A stretch of DNA of 64,000 bases. Origin: Streptococcus sp. X13SY08 (GTDB lineage: Bacteria; Bacillota; Bacilli; Lactobacillales; Streptococcaceae). The position numbers and the translations under genes were made by a program. The notes under the pieces are model-generated. The model was not told where the DNA came from and did not search any database. It saw only the letters and a list, made by a program, of their open reading frames with translations. The stretch covers positions 911,228-975,227 of the forward strand of contig NZ_LFYO02000002.1 in NCBI RefSeq assembly GCF_001182825.2. The letters are read 5' to 3'. Positions 1 through 9,444 of the stretch are shown piece after piece (positions within the stretch are counted from its first letter, which is position 1; every line of letters starts with the position of its first letter).

Positions 1-330
1 GTTCCAAAAGATAGCGAGCACGTGCCGTTGCTTCCTCCTTAGGCAAGGCATACAAGGGCTCCTTGACGATAGATTTTTCAAATCTACCTCTGTCAAGCCA
101 GTATAGTCAATGACCCCAGCCGTCGGGCTTTCCAGACCTAAAATTAACTTAGCAAGGGTGGATTTCCCGCTGCCAGATTCACCGACAAGCCCCAGCGTTT
201 CTCCTTTGTAAATGTCTAAGGTCACACCATCCACAGCAACCTGACGTTGCTCTTGTCCCAGAAGATTTTTCTTGCTGTAGACCTTCTCGACATCCTTAAC
301 ACGGATGAAAATTGTTTTTTTCTCAGTCAT
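1..330 (-). pseudogene. OppF-like ABC transporter ATPase, N-terminal part, internally deleted and frameshifted
   Basis: The frame opens at the ATG at 328-330, overlapping the end of the upstream ATPase gene by 8 bases, and runs off the window edge. It encodes a normal OppF start with a Walker A loop (GESGSGKST) and TAGVIDYTGLTEVDLK. After about codon 84 the family-typical sequence (IVKEPLYALPKEEATARA) continues in another frame. The stretch in between, which should carry the Q-loop (FQDP) and part of the helical domain, is missing: roughly 20-30 codons lost with a frame change. A 7-bp inverted repeat (TAGATTT/AAATCTA, 70-86) sits at the junction. It would energise import together with the neighbouring ATPase. 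It could be a real pseudogene or an assembly deletion. Confidence 0.7.
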
Positions 331-1210
331 AGGTCACCACCTTTCTGACACGATGGGTAGGAGAGACAGCTATTAGCTTAGTTTCAAAACCTTCTTCTAC
401 TAATGCAAAACGATCCGCCTGCTCATTCAGCTCTGCTTTATTTTCCAATCGCGCTGCTGTCAATAATTCCTGTGTATAGGGATGAAGCGGATTATCAAAG
501 ATATCGTCCACGGTTCCTTCTTCGACGAATTCCCTTTGGTGCATAACCTTGACCTCATCACAAAGCCCTGCTATGACACCAAAATCATGGCTGACAATGA
601 CCACCGTCAAACCAAGCGTTTCTTGCAATTCTTTTAGAAGTGCCAAAATCTGTGCCTGAATAGTCACATCCAAAGCAGTTGTCGGTTCATCCGCAATCAG
701 AACTCGAGGATTGGCAAGAAGTGCCATGGCGATAAGAATCCGCTGGCGCATACCCCCTGAAAACTCAAAAGGATATTGCTTGAGCCGAGCTTTTGGATTG
801 GTGATGCCCACGCGCTCCAAAATAGCGAGAATTTTTTCATCTGCCTGCTCCTTAGAAAGATCTGGCTGAAAACGATGCAACACTTCTTCTAAATGATAGC
901 CGATTTTGCGTAGTGGATTGAGAGAAGTCATTGGGTCTTGAAAAATCATAGCCACAGGAATTCGTTTTTGCACTGCTATAGGCTGACCTTCAAAATCCAT
1001 CTGGTCATAGGAAACTGTCAAATCTTTAGGTAATATCCCCAAGATAGATTTCATGGTTAAACTTTTTCCGCTACCAGACTCTCCGACAATTCCAGTGATT
1101 TTTCCTTTGGGTAAGCGTAAATCAACACCCTTGACCAATGCTTTATAGTCTTTTTTTCGCTCTTTTCCGATCTGTAAATTGGAAATTTCAATCATATAAT
1201 CGCTCATCAA
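323..1210 (-). CDS. Oligopeptide/dipeptide ABC transporter ATP-binding protein (OppD-like)
   Basis: This is a cytoplasmic ATPase subunit of a peptide- or nickel-type ABC importer. The 295-residue protein shows Walker A (GESGSGKS), Q-loop (FQDP), ABC signature (FSGGMRQR), Walker B (VLIADEPTTALD) and H-loop (VIVSHD). The length fits the shorter OppD/NikD type. It is the fourth gene of a minus-strand operon: binding protein, OppB, OppC, this gene, OppF-like. It overlaps the permease by 4 bases and the next ATPase by 8, so translation is probably coupled. The substrate (peptide or metal chelate) cannot be told from sequence. Confidence 0.9.
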   Translation of the reverse strand: MMSDYMIEISNLQIGKERKKDYKALVKGVDLRLPKGKITGIVGESGSGKSLTMKSILGILPKDLTVSYDQMDFEGQPIAVQKRIPVAMIFQDPMTSLNPLRKIGYHLEEVLHRFQPDLSKEQADEKILAILERVGITNPKARLKQYPFEFSGGMRQRILIAMALLANPRVLIADEPTTALDVTIQAQILALLKELQETLGLTVVIVSHDFGVIAGLCDEVKVMHQREFVEEGTVDDIFDNPLHPYTQELLTAARLENKAELNEQADRFALVEEGFETKLIAVSPTHRVRKVVTYD

Positions 1211-2040
1211 TCTACCTCCCGTTGCAAACTATCGCGCACTAAATCACCAAGATTATTAAAGGAATAAATGGTCAAAAGAATAAACAAACCTGGCAAGATT
1301 GCCATGTATGGTGCACTCTGTAGCGTCGTTTGTGCGTTTTGCAAAAGACTACCCCACGAGGCCAGAGGTTGCTGAATCCCAATTCCCAAAAAGCTGAGTG
1401 CTGATTCGGTCATGATGGCAGAGGAAATGGACGTCGTTGCAGCGACAATCAACGTCGGTAATATAGCAGGCAAAATATGGCGACGAATAATCACTGATTT
1501 TTTGACGCCGATAAATTGAGCATATTGGACATAATCATGCACTTTTGCCGCCAAGGTTTCCCCCCGAATGAGACGAGAAATAGACATCCATGAAAAACCA
1601 CCTATCACGATAATGATCGTTGACAACCCTGACTGTAAAAAGACACTCAGGACAATCACCAACACCAACCATGGAATAGATGACAAAACATCTACGAATC
1701 GCATAAGGAAGCTGTCAATTTTACCACCGAAGAAACCAGCGATAATTCCTACTAAACTACCAATCAAAACAGATGCTAGCATGGCTAAAACACCGACCAA
1801 GAGAGAAATACGTCCGCCGTAGACCACACGTATAAAGTAATCACGCCCAATCTGGTCCGTTCCAAATAAATGTTCTAAACTGGGTCCCTGATTCATAGCT
1901 ACCACGTCTGTTGCATTAGGATCAATGGGAATAAACGGAGATGCGATTGATAATAGAAACAAAACCACTAAAAAGGCAGCAGAAAAGAGGTAAAGAGGCG
2001 AGCTCAGCAGTTCTTCTTTTAAACGTTTCAAAAAGCTCAT
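1207..2040 (-). CDS. Peptide-type ABC transporter permease (OppC-like)
   Basis: This is an integral membrane permease of the importer. The 277-residue protein has an N-terminal transmembrane segment, then the OppC-type domain (FGTDQIGRDYFIRVVYGGRIS) and five further hydrophobic segments. A loop containing ESALSFLGIG corresponds to the EAA contact site for the ATPase. Its ATG overlaps the stop of the upstream permease by 4 bases (ATGA type), which indicates translational coupling. It pairs with the OppB-like permease to form the channel. The substrate is unknown. Confidence 0.92.
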   Translation of the reverse strand: MSFLKRLKEELLSSPLYLFSAAFLVVLFLLSIASPFIPIDPNATDVVAMNQGPSLEHLFGTDQIGRDYFIRVVYGGRISLLVGVLAMLASVLIGSLVGIIAGFFGGKIDSFLMRFVDVLSSIPWLVLVIVLSVFLQSGLSTIIIVIGGFSWMSISRLIRGETLAAKVHDYVQYAQFIGVKKSVIIRRHILPAILPTLIVAATTSISSAIMTESALSFLGIGIQQPLASWGSLLQNAQTTLQSAPYMAILPGLFILLTIYSFNNLGDLVRDSLQREVD

Positions 2041-2996
2041 TTGGCACCTCCTCTGGTAATTCGGGGGTCAACAATGGAGTAGAGTACATCTGCCAAGAGA
2101 TTTCCCAAGATGACTAAGATGGCTGATAAGAGCATGACTGACATGATGACTGGATAATCCAAAGCCTTAGTAGCAGAAGTCAAATAAGGTCCCACCCCTG
2201 GCCAGGCAAAAATGGTCTCTGTGATGACCGCACCTGCAACCAACATAGGAAGCGCCATCCCGATTTGCGTTACTATAGGAATCGAAATATTACGGAAAAT
2301 ATGACGACTAAAAATATCCTTACGATGAGATTGGAAAGCCTCCTGCACCGTCACATAATCCTTATCCACCTCGATGATGGCAGATGTCCGGATATAGCGC
2401 AGCAAGCGTGGCATGGAGGCCATAATCAGTGTCAAGTAAGGTAGAATAAAGTGGGCCATAAAGTCCCCAAGATCCCTTTCTTTTCCAAGCGTGTGCATAC
2501 CGATAAAAGGGAAAAATTTGAGACGGTAGCCAAATAAATAAATCAAAATCATGGCAAACCAGAAAGTTGGCACTGCAATGCCGACCGATGCAAAGGCATC
2601 CACTGCCTTATCCACCCACTTTCCACGATTGGCTGCGGCTAAAAGCCCTAAAACAACAGCTAATAACAGAGCTGTCAAATAGGCTGGTAAAACCAGTGAT
2701 ACCGTATTAGGAATTTTTTCCGCCAAATCCGCAGCGATACTGTGCTGGGTAATCATGGAATTTCCGAAATTTCCTGTCAAAATATTCTTGAGCCAAATAA
2801 AATACTGGGTCAAAAAAGGTTGATCCAAACCATGCTGCTGGCGCAAAATCGCCACTTGCTCTGGCGTCATATTGGGTGTCGTCAAAGAATCAATGACATC
2901 AAAAGGCGCCACTTGAATCAAAGAAAAGACGATGAAGGATATGAGTAGCAAGAGCGGAATGGCCTGCAAGATCCTTTTAGCAATAAATTTTAGCAT
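2037..2996 (-). CDS. Peptide-type ABC transporter permease (OppB-like)
   Basis: This is a 319-residue membrane permease of the BPD_transp_1 family. It begins with the OppB-like N-terminus (MLKFIAKRILQAIPLLLLIS) and has about six hydrophobic segments. The GAVITETIFAWPGVG loop is typical of OppB/DppB and is the docking site for the ATPase. It follows the binding-protein gene after a gap of about 115 bases that contains a hairpin. That spacing suggests the binding protein is made in excess over the membrane components. Confidence 0.92.
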   Translation of the reverse strand: MLKFIAKRILQAIPLLLLISFIVFSLIQVAPFDVIDSLTTPNMTPEQVAILRQQHGLDQPFLTQYFIWLKNILTGNFGNSMITQHSIAADLAEKIPNTVSLVLPAYLTALLLAVVLGLLAAANRGKWVDKAVDAFASVGIAVPTFWFAMILIYLFGYRLKFFPFIGMHTLGKERDLGDFMAHFILPYLTLIMASMPRLLRYIRTSAIIEVDKDYVTVQEAFQSHRKDIFSRHIFRNISIPIVTQIGMALPMLVAGAVITETIFAWPGVGPYLTSATKALDYPVIMSVMLLSAILVILGNLLADVLYSIVDPRITRGGAK

Positions 2997-3080
2997 AGAT
3001 ACTCCTAGATGCTTTTCTCTCGCAAGCCTTTAAGCTCTGCTATTCTCCAAATCCAAAAAGGAAAGACGAGAGAAACTAGA

Positions 3081-3110
3081 AAGGAGGATGGGAATTCCCA
3101 GCCTCTCCTT
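3081..3110 (-). terminator. Hairpin between the binding-protein gene and the permease genes (partial terminator)
   Basis: Just after the stop codon of the solute-binding protein, the minus strand can fold AAGGAG..GCTGGGAA against TTCCCATCCTCCTT, followed by a pyrimidine-rich run. Such hairpins after binding-protein genes commonly lower transcription of the downstream permeases or protect the upstream message. The stem is imperfect and the T-run is weak, so read-through is likely. Confidence 0.5.
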
Positions 3111-3111
3111 C

Positions 3112-4686
3112 TTATTTGTTGATGGTTAATGTTGAAGGGTTTTCAAAGGTATAAATTGGTACCAATCCAGCTTCTTTCACACCTGAGATACGGTTATTGA
3201 CAGCGAGGACCTTATTGTTATCGACGATTGGGTAGATAGCCGCCTCATCAGCTAGAGCTACCTGCAAGTCATCATAGATAGCTTGACGTTTCTCCTTGTC
3301 CAATTCGACCGCACCTTTTTCAAAGAGTCCGTCGATTTCTGGCGAAGACAATTTGAAGTAGTTTGAGCCGCCTCCTGTCTTGAAGAGACGAGCATATTGA
3401 TCTGGGTCGTTCCCCATGATGTAGCCTCCCAAGAAGAGATCGTAGGCTGTTGGCCCTTCCTTGCGTAATTCTGTGAAGAGGGCTGTAGAGTCACCACCGG
3501 CCAATTCAACTGTCACACCAATTCTTGACAACTGCTCTTGAATCAAGGTCGCTTGCAAGGTTTGAGCTGCGTCTGATGAATTGTAACCCAAGTTGACTTT
3601 GAGATTGGTTACTCCTGCTTCCGCTAATAATTTCTTAGCTTTTTCCAAATCTTGGTCGTATTTTTCAACGTCTTTTGTCGCGTATGGATTAGCTACTGGC
3701 AAGAATGAATATGGAATCTCATAATATTTCTCGTCGATATAAGCTGCTTGATCCATATCTTTTTTATTGAGGGCAAATAGCAGAGCTTGACGCACACGTA
3801 CATCTTTCAACTCTTCCGTAGATGTGTTCAGTCCCATGTAGCCGATGCGATTTTCAGTATAAGCATACGTTGTAATGCTATCTTTATCTAAGTCTTTTAC
3901 AATACTTGGGAGAACGAAGGCCGCATCAACCTCTCCTGTTTGTAGTGCCACTTTTGTCGTATCTGGGCTAGAGATGATGCGCATCACAAATTTGTCAATC
4001 TTTGGTTTACCTTTGTAGTAGTTCTCGTTGGCTTCAAAGCTAAGGTATTCGCCATGCTTGTAATCGACTAGTTTATATGGACCGGTCCCTACAGGTTTAT
4101 TGGTCAATTGGCTAGCTGAAAAATCAACCTCATCATTGTAGACATGTTCTGGAATGATATAGGTTTCTGTGACAATATTGTCCAGCGCAGCGGCTGATAC
4201 AGATGGTAAGATGAATTTGACTGTATAGTCATCTACTTTTTCAACAGTCACTGCTTTGCCATTAATCCAAAGACCATCTGACCCACCATTTTCTTCCTTC
4301 ACTTTTTGGTTATAGGTAAAAATCACATCATCCGCATTGAAGGCTTCACCGTCAGACCATTTCACGTCCTGACGCAATTTAACCGTAATACTGAGACGAT
4401 CTTCGGCAATCTCGTAGCTGTCAGCTAACTCATTGACATAGGTCCCATCTGCTTCCACGCGCACTAGCGGAGAAAAAATCAGATTGCTCATTGTCAAGCC
4501 CCAACGATCACTGGTATTAATCGGATTGGTTGAACTTGGGTCGCCATCGATTGTGTATGTAAAGGTGTCGGAACTTGCCGCCAAACTTGATGAGTTACTT
4601 GTATTCGAAGCACCACCAGCGCAAGCTACTAATGTCACTGCTGTCACTGTTGTTAATAATCCCGCTAAGATTCTCTTTTTCATCAA
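3112..4686 (-). CDS. Peptide/nickel-type solute-binding lipoprotein (family 5)
   Basis: This is the extracytoplasmic substrate-binding lipoprotein of the importer. The 524-residue protein has a lipoprotein signal peptide with lipobox LVAC (about residues 19-22) followed by a Ser/Asn-rich linker. The SBP_bac_5 domain follows, with typical motifs (LRQDVKWSDGEAFNADDV; PVGTGPYKL; DVRVRQALLFALNK). It is the first gene of the operon and is preceded by a good ribosome site (AGGGAGGG). Two ATGs stand in tandem and the first is used here. The ligand is not predictable. Homologues bind oligopeptides or metal chelates. Confidence 0.9.
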   Translation of the reverse strand: MMKKRILAGLLTTVTAVTLVACAGGASNTSNSSSLAASSDTFTYTIDGDPSSTNPINTSDRWGLTMSNLIFSPLVRVEADGTYVNELADSYEIAEDRLSITVKLRQDVKWSDGEAFNADDVIFTYNQKVKEENGGSDGLWINGKAVTVEKVDDYTVKFILPSVSAAALDNIVTETYIIPEHVYNDEVDFSASQLTNKPVGTGPYKLVDYKHGEYLSFEANENYYKGKPKIDKFVMRIISSPDTTKVALQTGEVDAAFVLPSIVKDLDKDSITTYAYTENRIGYMGLNTSTEELKDVRVRQALLFALNKKDMDQAAYIDEKYYEIPYSFLPVANPYATKDVEKYDQDLEKAKKLLAEAGVTNLKVNLGYNSSDAAQTLQATLIQEQLSRIGVTVELAGGDSTALFTELRKEGPTAYDLFLGGYIMGNDPDQYARLFKTGGGSNYFKLSSPEIDGLFEKGAVELDKEKRQAIYDDLQVALADEAAIYPIVDNNKVLAVNNRISGVKEAGLVPIYTFENPSTLTINK

Positions 4687-4833
4687 AGACCCTCCCTATT
4701 CGTTTATAAATGTAATCTTAACACCTTTTTCCACTTTTTTCTAATATATAGATTTTATCAAGCCTTAAAAAATGCTTATATGGATACGGGAAGGATATTT
4801 TAGGAAATAGTAGAGATAGTAAGCAAGAAAAAA

Positions 4834-4851
4834 ACCAGCCTTTCGGCTGGT
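4834..4851 (-). terminator. Rho-independent terminator of the YebC gene
   Basis: On the minus strand there is a perfect 7-bp stem (ACCAGCC, GAAA loop, GGCTGGT) followed by a run of seven T. It lies directly after the stop codon of the YebC/TACO1 gene. Confidence 0.9.
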
Positions 4852-4863
4852 CTTTCATATTTA

Positions 4864-5580
4864 TTAAAATCCTTCGACGTTTGTGTAGATTTTTTGAACA
4901 TCTTCATCGTCTTCAAGGGCATCATAGAGTTTCTCGAAAGTAGCAAGATCATCGCCTTCCAAGACCACTTCTGATTGAGGAATCATTTCCAGTTCGGTTA
5001 CCTGAAATTCAGCTGTTCCTGCATCTTGCAAGGCTAAAATAGCTTTGTGAAGGTCAGTTGGTACTGTATAAACAGTGATGGTCCCGTCTTCTGCTTCAAC
5101 ATCGTCCACTTCCACATCTGCTTCCAAGAGTTGCTCAAAGACACTATCCGCATCATCTCCTGCAAAGACGATGACACCTTTGTTATCAAAAAGATAAGAT
5201 ACTGAACCACTGGCACCCATGTTCCCACCATTTTTACCAAAAGCAGAGCGAACATTTGCTGCCGTACGGTTGACATTTGAAGTCAATGTATCGACAATCA
5301 GCATGGAGCCACTTGGTCCAAACCCTTCATAACGCCCTTCCACGAAGGTCTCGTCTGTATTCCCTTTTGCCTTGTCAATCGCTTTATCAATAATATGCTT
5401 TGGAACTTGCGCTTGTTTTGCTCGATCCACAACGAATTTAAGTGCACCGTTTGTCTCTGGATCTGGATCGCCTTTTTTAGCAGCAGCATAGATTTCGACA
5501 CCAAACTTAGCATACACCTTTGAGTTAGCTCCATCTTTGGCAGTTTTTTTGGCAACAATATTAGCCCATTTACGTCCCAT
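4864..5580 (-). CDS. YebC/PmpR (TACO1) family protein
   Basis: The 238-residue cytoplasmic protein begins [20 protein letters not shown] and contains the family motifs [14 protein letters not shown] and [14 protein letters not shown]. The family was described as DNA-binding regulators. More recent work links YebC/TACO1 to ribosomes and to relief of stalling on proline stretches. It forms a single-gene unit with its own terminator, and a ribosome site (AAGGAGAATTCCC) precedes the ATG. Streptococcal copies are often called YeeN-type. The exact role here is inferred from the family only. Confidence 0.93.
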   Translation of the reverse strand: MGRKWANIVAKKTAKDGANSKVYAKFGVEIYAAAKKGDPDPETNGALKFVVDRAKQAQVPKHIIDKAIDKAKGNTDETFVEGRYEGFGPSGSMLIVDTLTSNVNRTAANVRSAFGKNGGNMGASGSVSYLFDNKGVIVFAGDDADSVFEQLLEADVEVDDVEAEDGTITVYTVPTDLHKAILALQDAGTAEFQVTELEMIPQSEVVLEGDDLATFEKLYDALEDDEDVQKIYTNVEGF

Positions 5581-5615
5581 GGGAATTCTCCTTTTGATAC
5601 GATTTTTCTCTTGAA

Positions 5616-5626
5616 AATAGCAGAGC
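5616..5626 (+). repeat. Copy of an over-represented 11-mer (AATAGCAGAGC)
   Basis: AATAGCAGAGC occurs exactly at 5616, 11055, 19809, 23684 and 52020 on the plus strand and at 3034-3044 on the minus strand. The 10-mer ATAGCAGAGC also occurs at 22628 and 61146 on the plus strand. Copies lie both between and inside genes of either strand. About 0.03-0.1 exact 11-mers would be expected by chance in 64 kb. The function is unknown. A skewed, oriented motif such as a Chi-like or chromosome-organising site is one possibility. Confidence 0.6.
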
Positions 5627-5681
5627 TATTTATCAGTAACGCTTTATTATACCACATCGAGGGATAATTGAGAAGATAGAA

Positions 5682-6092
5682 CTAAATAATAATCCCTTCC
5701 AGATGATCCAATTCATGCTGGATGATTTGGGCTGTGAAATCTGTAAAATCCATGGTCACTTCTTGCCAATTTTGATTCAAAAAGCTAACAGTAATCTGCT
5801 TGTAGCGGGTAGTTGGACGGAGACCTGTTAGAGATAAGCAGGATTCTTCTGTTTGATAAGGCTGTGCTTTTTTGAGCAGATGTGGATTGTACATGACTAG
5901 GTTGGTAAATCCCATATCCACTATAATCATACGCTTTTTGACTCCAATCATATTGGCTGCCATGCCGACGCATTCATGCTGATGAGCTTGTAGGGTATCC
6001 ATCAAATCACGACCAATGGCTAAATCAGCTTTGGTCGCTGGCTCAGATACTTGTTGTAAAAATAGCAGGTCTTTCATTATCGGTTGAATCAT
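5682..6092 (-). CDS. Peptide deformylase-like protein
   Basis: This 136-residue member of the polypeptide deformylase family removes the formyl group from nascent N-terminal methionine. Three family motifs are seen in degenerate form: GMAANMIG (motif 1, normally GxGLAAPQ), EESCLS (motif 2, with the metal-ligand Cys) and QHELDHLEG (motif 3, HExxH). I start at the ATG at 6090-6092, which has an AGAGG ribosome site 7 bases upstream. The longer frame runs back into the clpL terminus. The protein is shorter than the main streptococcal deformylase (about 200 residues), so this is probably the second, Def2-like copy. Its activity is uncertain because motif 1 has Asn-Met where Pro-Gln is usual. Confidence 0.8.
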   Translation of the reverse strand: MIQPIMKDLLFLQQVSEPATKADLAIGRDLMDTLQAHQHECVGMAANMIGVKKRMIIVDMGFTNLVMYNPHLLKKAQPYQTEESCLSLTGLRPTTRYKQITVSFLNQNWQEVTMDFTDFTAQIIQHELDHLEGIII

Positions 6093-6156
6093 TTGAAACC
6101 TCTTTCCATCTCCCATTATAGCAAAAAATTCACCTCCAAGGAGGTGAATTTCATAT

Positions 6157-8194
6157 TTAGGCAGCTTGAATGACGACTTGACCATCTTCCATATCAGCCT
6201 TGAGTTTCTTAACATCTGTATGGTCCAGATAAAAATCAGTCACTTTATCACGGATTTGATTTTCGATCACTCGGCGGAGTGGACGAACACCCATGGTCTC
6301 ATCATAGCCCTCTTCAATCAAATGATCCATAACAGATTCACTCACTTCTAAATGCAAGTCTTTCTTGGCAAGTGTGTGATTAACTTGGTCCAACATGAGT
6401 TCAACAACAGCTCCCAAGTCATCTTTGGTCAAACTGTGGAATTCAATGACCGCATTGAAACGATTGAGAAATTCTGGTCGGAAATAAGGTGCAATCCGAT
6501 CCATGATTGGAAGCTTCTCTGTTTCCTCTGAAGCCCCATAGCCAAATCCAGCATTTGAAGTGGCAATGATGACCGTATTCTTGAAGTTGACGGTATTGCC
6601 TTGACCATCTGTCAAATGTCCATCATCCAGCACTTGGAGGAGAAGCGTGATGACCTGTGGATCTGCCTTCTCAATCTCGTCCAAGAGGACAATAGAGTAA
6701 GGATTGCGGCGCACACGTTCCGTCAATGTATGGCTGTTATCATCATAGCCTACATATCCTGCAGTCGTTCCGATGAGCTTGGAAACTGCCATGCGATCAC
6801 TATATTCAGACATATCTAGGCGGATGATAGCATCCTTGGTGCCAAACATATCCAAAGCTAGCTGTTTGGCCAATTCAGTCTTACCAACCCCGGTCGGACC
6901 GACAAATAAGAAGGAACCGATAGGTCGATTGCCTTCGTCAAAACCAGCACGATTACGACGGATAGCACGAGACACAGCTTCTACCGCCTGGTCTTGTCCA
7001 ATGACCTTACCTTCCAAGCGAGTTGCCATCTCTTTGAGACGTTCGATATCAGAAGCACCCATTTGTGACACAGGAATGGTCCTCAGTGTGATTGGCTACT
7101 TGTTTTTCCAATTCTTCAATGCGCACTTTAGCTTCTAAGGCTTTTTCGTAATCTTCTTTTTCTGCGAAACCTTCTTGTAGAGCTTTTTGATGAATGATTT
7201 CAGCTTCGATAGCCTTAACATCCGTGACAGGATGTTGTGCTGCTAAGTGAGCGGAAGTCATATCCAAAAGATCAATTGCCTTATCTGGCAAACTGCGTTG
7301 TGGAATGTATTGAATAGAATAATCCACTGCCGCTTTCAAGACTTCATCTGGCAAGAGCACATTGTGGTGTTCTTCATAGAGGGAACGAATGCCCTTCAAA
7401 ATAGCCAAAGTATCCTCTGCCGACGGCGCATTGACTTTAACCTCATTGAAACGACGAGCCAGCGCAGCATTTTTCAAAATGGTATTACGGTACTCGTCCT
7501 GTGTAGATGCCCCAATCAGAGTCAAATCGCCACGTGAAAGGGCAGGTTTCAGAATATCCGCCAATCCCTTGGATCCAGAATCGCCACCAGTTGATCCCGC
7601 ACCTAAAATTTGATAGATTTCATCAAAGAAGAGGATGATATTGCCAGCAGACTTGACCTCGTCCATAAGGTTTTGAATATTTTCCTCAAAAGCACCACGG
7701 TACTGAGTGCCTGCTTCAAGACCAGAAATATCAATACTGATAATTTCCTTATTCTTGATAGAAGCTGGTACATCCCCCGCAACAATAGCTTGTGCCAATC
7801 CTTCTACGACAGCCGTTTTTCCGACGCCAGCATCCCCGACCAGAACTGGGTTATTCTTGGTTCGACGTGCTAAAATCTCAGCTGTTTCTTTGATTTCTTT
7901 ATTGCGCCCAATTACAGGATCAAGCTTGCCCTGACGTGCTTCTTCTGTCAGATTGGTGCCTAACTTAGCTAAGATGCCATCTTCTTTCATCTTTCCTTTT
8001 TGGGAAGAAACTTTTGCTTCTTGCTCTTGTGGCAACTGTCCAGTCTGACGATAGATAGCAAACTCCTCAGGTGTTACCTCTCGTCCATTGATTAAATAGC
8101 GCTTGTTTTCAGAACGATAACCACCCATATTGCCCATGAGTTGGTTGAAAATATCGTCCATATTGTTAAAATTGTTATTAAAGTTGTTGTTCAT
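6157..8194 (-). pseudogene. clpL: ClpL AAA+ chaperone, split by an internal deletion/frameshift
   Basis: ClpL is a Clp/HSP100 ATPase that acts as a stress chaperone. The first part (start 8194) carries the ClpL N-terminus rich in Asn/Phe/Met, and the first AAA+ module ([27 protein letters not shown]). The second part (from about 7071) carries the second module ([24 protein letters not shown]) and the D2 C-terminus ([17 protein letters not shown]). At about 7076-7081 the frame breaks between [11 protein letters not shown] and [10 protein letters not shown]. About 18-20 codons expected there (ending in MTG) are absent, with a frame change. The promoter region has CtsR boxes. This is either a pseudogene or an assembly deletion. 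Confidence 0.88.
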
Positions 8195-8352
8195 AATATT
8201 ACCTCGATTTGTTAATATGTTATGTCAATTTTTAGATCTGATTGTTTGTTTTTCGTCGTAGCTGTCAAGGTTTTCTACGCCTCCTAGGCTATGAAATTCC
8301 TTGTCAGCCTGACGGGGGTTCGTCGACGAAATCAAAGATTTCCGACTCACCT

Positions 8353-8370
8353 CCTGACCAAAACTGACCT
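8353..8370 (-). promoter_or_regulatory. CtsR operator 1 upstream of clpL
   Basis: On the minus strand AGGTCAGTTTTGGTCAGG carries two GGTCA half-sites 10 bases apart, matching the CtsR heptad-repeat consensus (GGTCAAANANNGGTCAAA type). CtsR represses clp genes until heat stress. This is one of three such sites in this intergenic region. Confidence 0.7.
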
Positions 8371-8538
8371 TTTTCTTAAAAATAAGAGAACTTTTGTTCT
8401 ATAATATTCTATGTTATCAATAAATCACTCTCACCGAATTTTGAAAACTGACTTAAATTGACCATTGCGATAAAAAGTTGATCACCACCACTTCATTCTA
8501 CGGAAAAACTCTATAAATGATTTCAGGCAATTGATCAA

Positions 8539-8555
8539 ACTGACCATCACTGACC
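8539..8555 (-). promoter_or_regulatory. CtsR operator 2 upstream of clpL
   Basis: On the minus strand GGTCAGTGATGGTCAGT has two GGTCAGT heptads with 10-base periodicity, the arrangement expected for CtsR. It lies between the predicted promoter and clpL. Confidence 0.75.
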
Positions 8556-8627
8556 TTTTCTTTAAAAATATAAGTGTGCATCGTTTTTACCCCACTTTCT
8601 ATCAGATTTTTCCAACCTTATGATACT

Positions 8628-8656
8628 AGTATACACCTTTGGTCAGTAAAGGTCAA
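8628..8656 (-). promoter_or_regulatory. Sigma-A promoter of clpL overlapping a CtsR box
   Basis: On the minus strand there is a -35 TTGACC (8651-8656), a 17-base spacer and a -10 TATACT (8628-8633). The -35 and spacer overlap the CtsR box at 8641-8657, so repressor binding would block RNA polymerase. It implies a leader of about 430 bases before clpL. Other start points nearer the gene are possible. Confidence 0.7.
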
Positions 8657-8657
8657 T
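8641..8657 (-). promoter_or_regulatory. CtsR operator 3, at the clpL promoter
   Basis: GGTCAGTAAAGGTCAAT has two heptads 10 bases apart and matches the CtsR consensus best of the three sites. It sits on the predicted -35 element. The remaining 8195-8740 stretch holds no gene that I can support. A 12-bp perfect palindrome (TTCGTCGACGAA) is at 8319-8330. Confidence 0.8.
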
Positions 8658-8698
8658 AGATTTGCCTAGGATTTTTTAAAAATTTTTTATCATCAAAA

Positions 8699-8740
8699 AA
8701 CCAGCCCTTTTAAGAGCTAGCTAGAGTTAAGAGGCTGGTT
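8699..8740 (-). terminator. Terminator of the MerR-family gene
   Basis: The minus strand shows an AACCAGCC / GGCTGGTT stem with inner pairing, followed by TTTTTTG. The upstream arm overlaps the stop codon of the regulator. Confidence 0.85.
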
Positions 8741-9444
8741 TACTGGCAACAATGAGCGATGGCAGAGCTGACAAAGCTTGCTGTTCCCAGTCCACCCGCT
8801 TGGTCAATATTCTGTTTAAAGCTCTCATCTTCGACGTACAAGCTACCGAGTCCAGCTAGAATTTCATCGGTGCATAAGTAAAAATGTTCGGTGATGTAAT
8901 CTTGCAAACTCTTGACTTGTTTTTGAACGCGAGAATCGCTGATTTCTCGATTTTTCATTTCACCAAAGCCTGAAAAAATAGCTTGCATTTCCTGTTGAAT
9001 GACTGAGTAACTCGCTTTCTGTTCATAGTTGATATAGGCGGTCGTATCTCCCCAGCGTTCTTTAGCTTCTGCTTGAAGATCATCCAATTGCGATTTGTCA
9101 TAAGCTGTAAAATTCATATTATTTCCTCCTCTTTGTAATGCCTTGGCATGATTGATAACGCCTTCCAGATGACGGATTTTTTCTTCTAAGAAGACAATCT
9201 GCTGATCTAGCGCAGCGTATGAATCAAAATCTTCGGCATCTAAAATGTTTTTGATGTCTTTGAGAGGAAATTCCAACTCGCGGTAGAGTAAAATCTGCTG
9301 CAGGCGTGCCACATTCCTATCGTCATAGAGTCGATACCCTGCAGGTGACATATTAGCAGGCACTAGTAGCCCGATTTTATGATAATGATGCAAGGTTCGT
9401 ACGCTTACCCCGCTCATTTGACTGATTTCTTTTACCGTTTTCAT
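8740..9444 (-). CDS. MerR-family regulator with TipAS domain
   Basis: This is a TipA-type transcription factor. The first 70 residues form the MerR winged helix (VKEISQMSGVSVRTLHHYHK; SPAGYRLYDDRNVARLQQI). A coiled-coil dimerisation helix follows, and then a TipAS drug-recognition domain (about residues 110-234) ending in SAIAHCC. TipAS domains bind antibiotic-like ligands, sometimes covalently through cysteine; two Cys are near the C-terminus. The start is the ATG at 9442-9444, with ribosome site GGAGAGGAG just upstream, rather than the in-frame ATG five codons earlier. No obvious target efflux gene lies beside it. Confidence 0.88.
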   Translation of the reverse strand: MKTVKEISQMSGVSVRTLHHYHKIGLLVPANMSPAGYRLYDDRNVARLQQILLYRELEFPLKDIKNILDAEDFDSYAALDQQIVFLEEKIRHLEGVINHAKALQRGGNNMNFTAYDKSQLDDLQAEAKERWGDTTAYINYEQKASYSVIQQEMQAIFSGFGEMKNREISDSRVQKQVKSLQDYITEHFYLCTDEILAGLGSLYVEDESFKQNIDQAGGLGTASFVSSAIAHCCQ

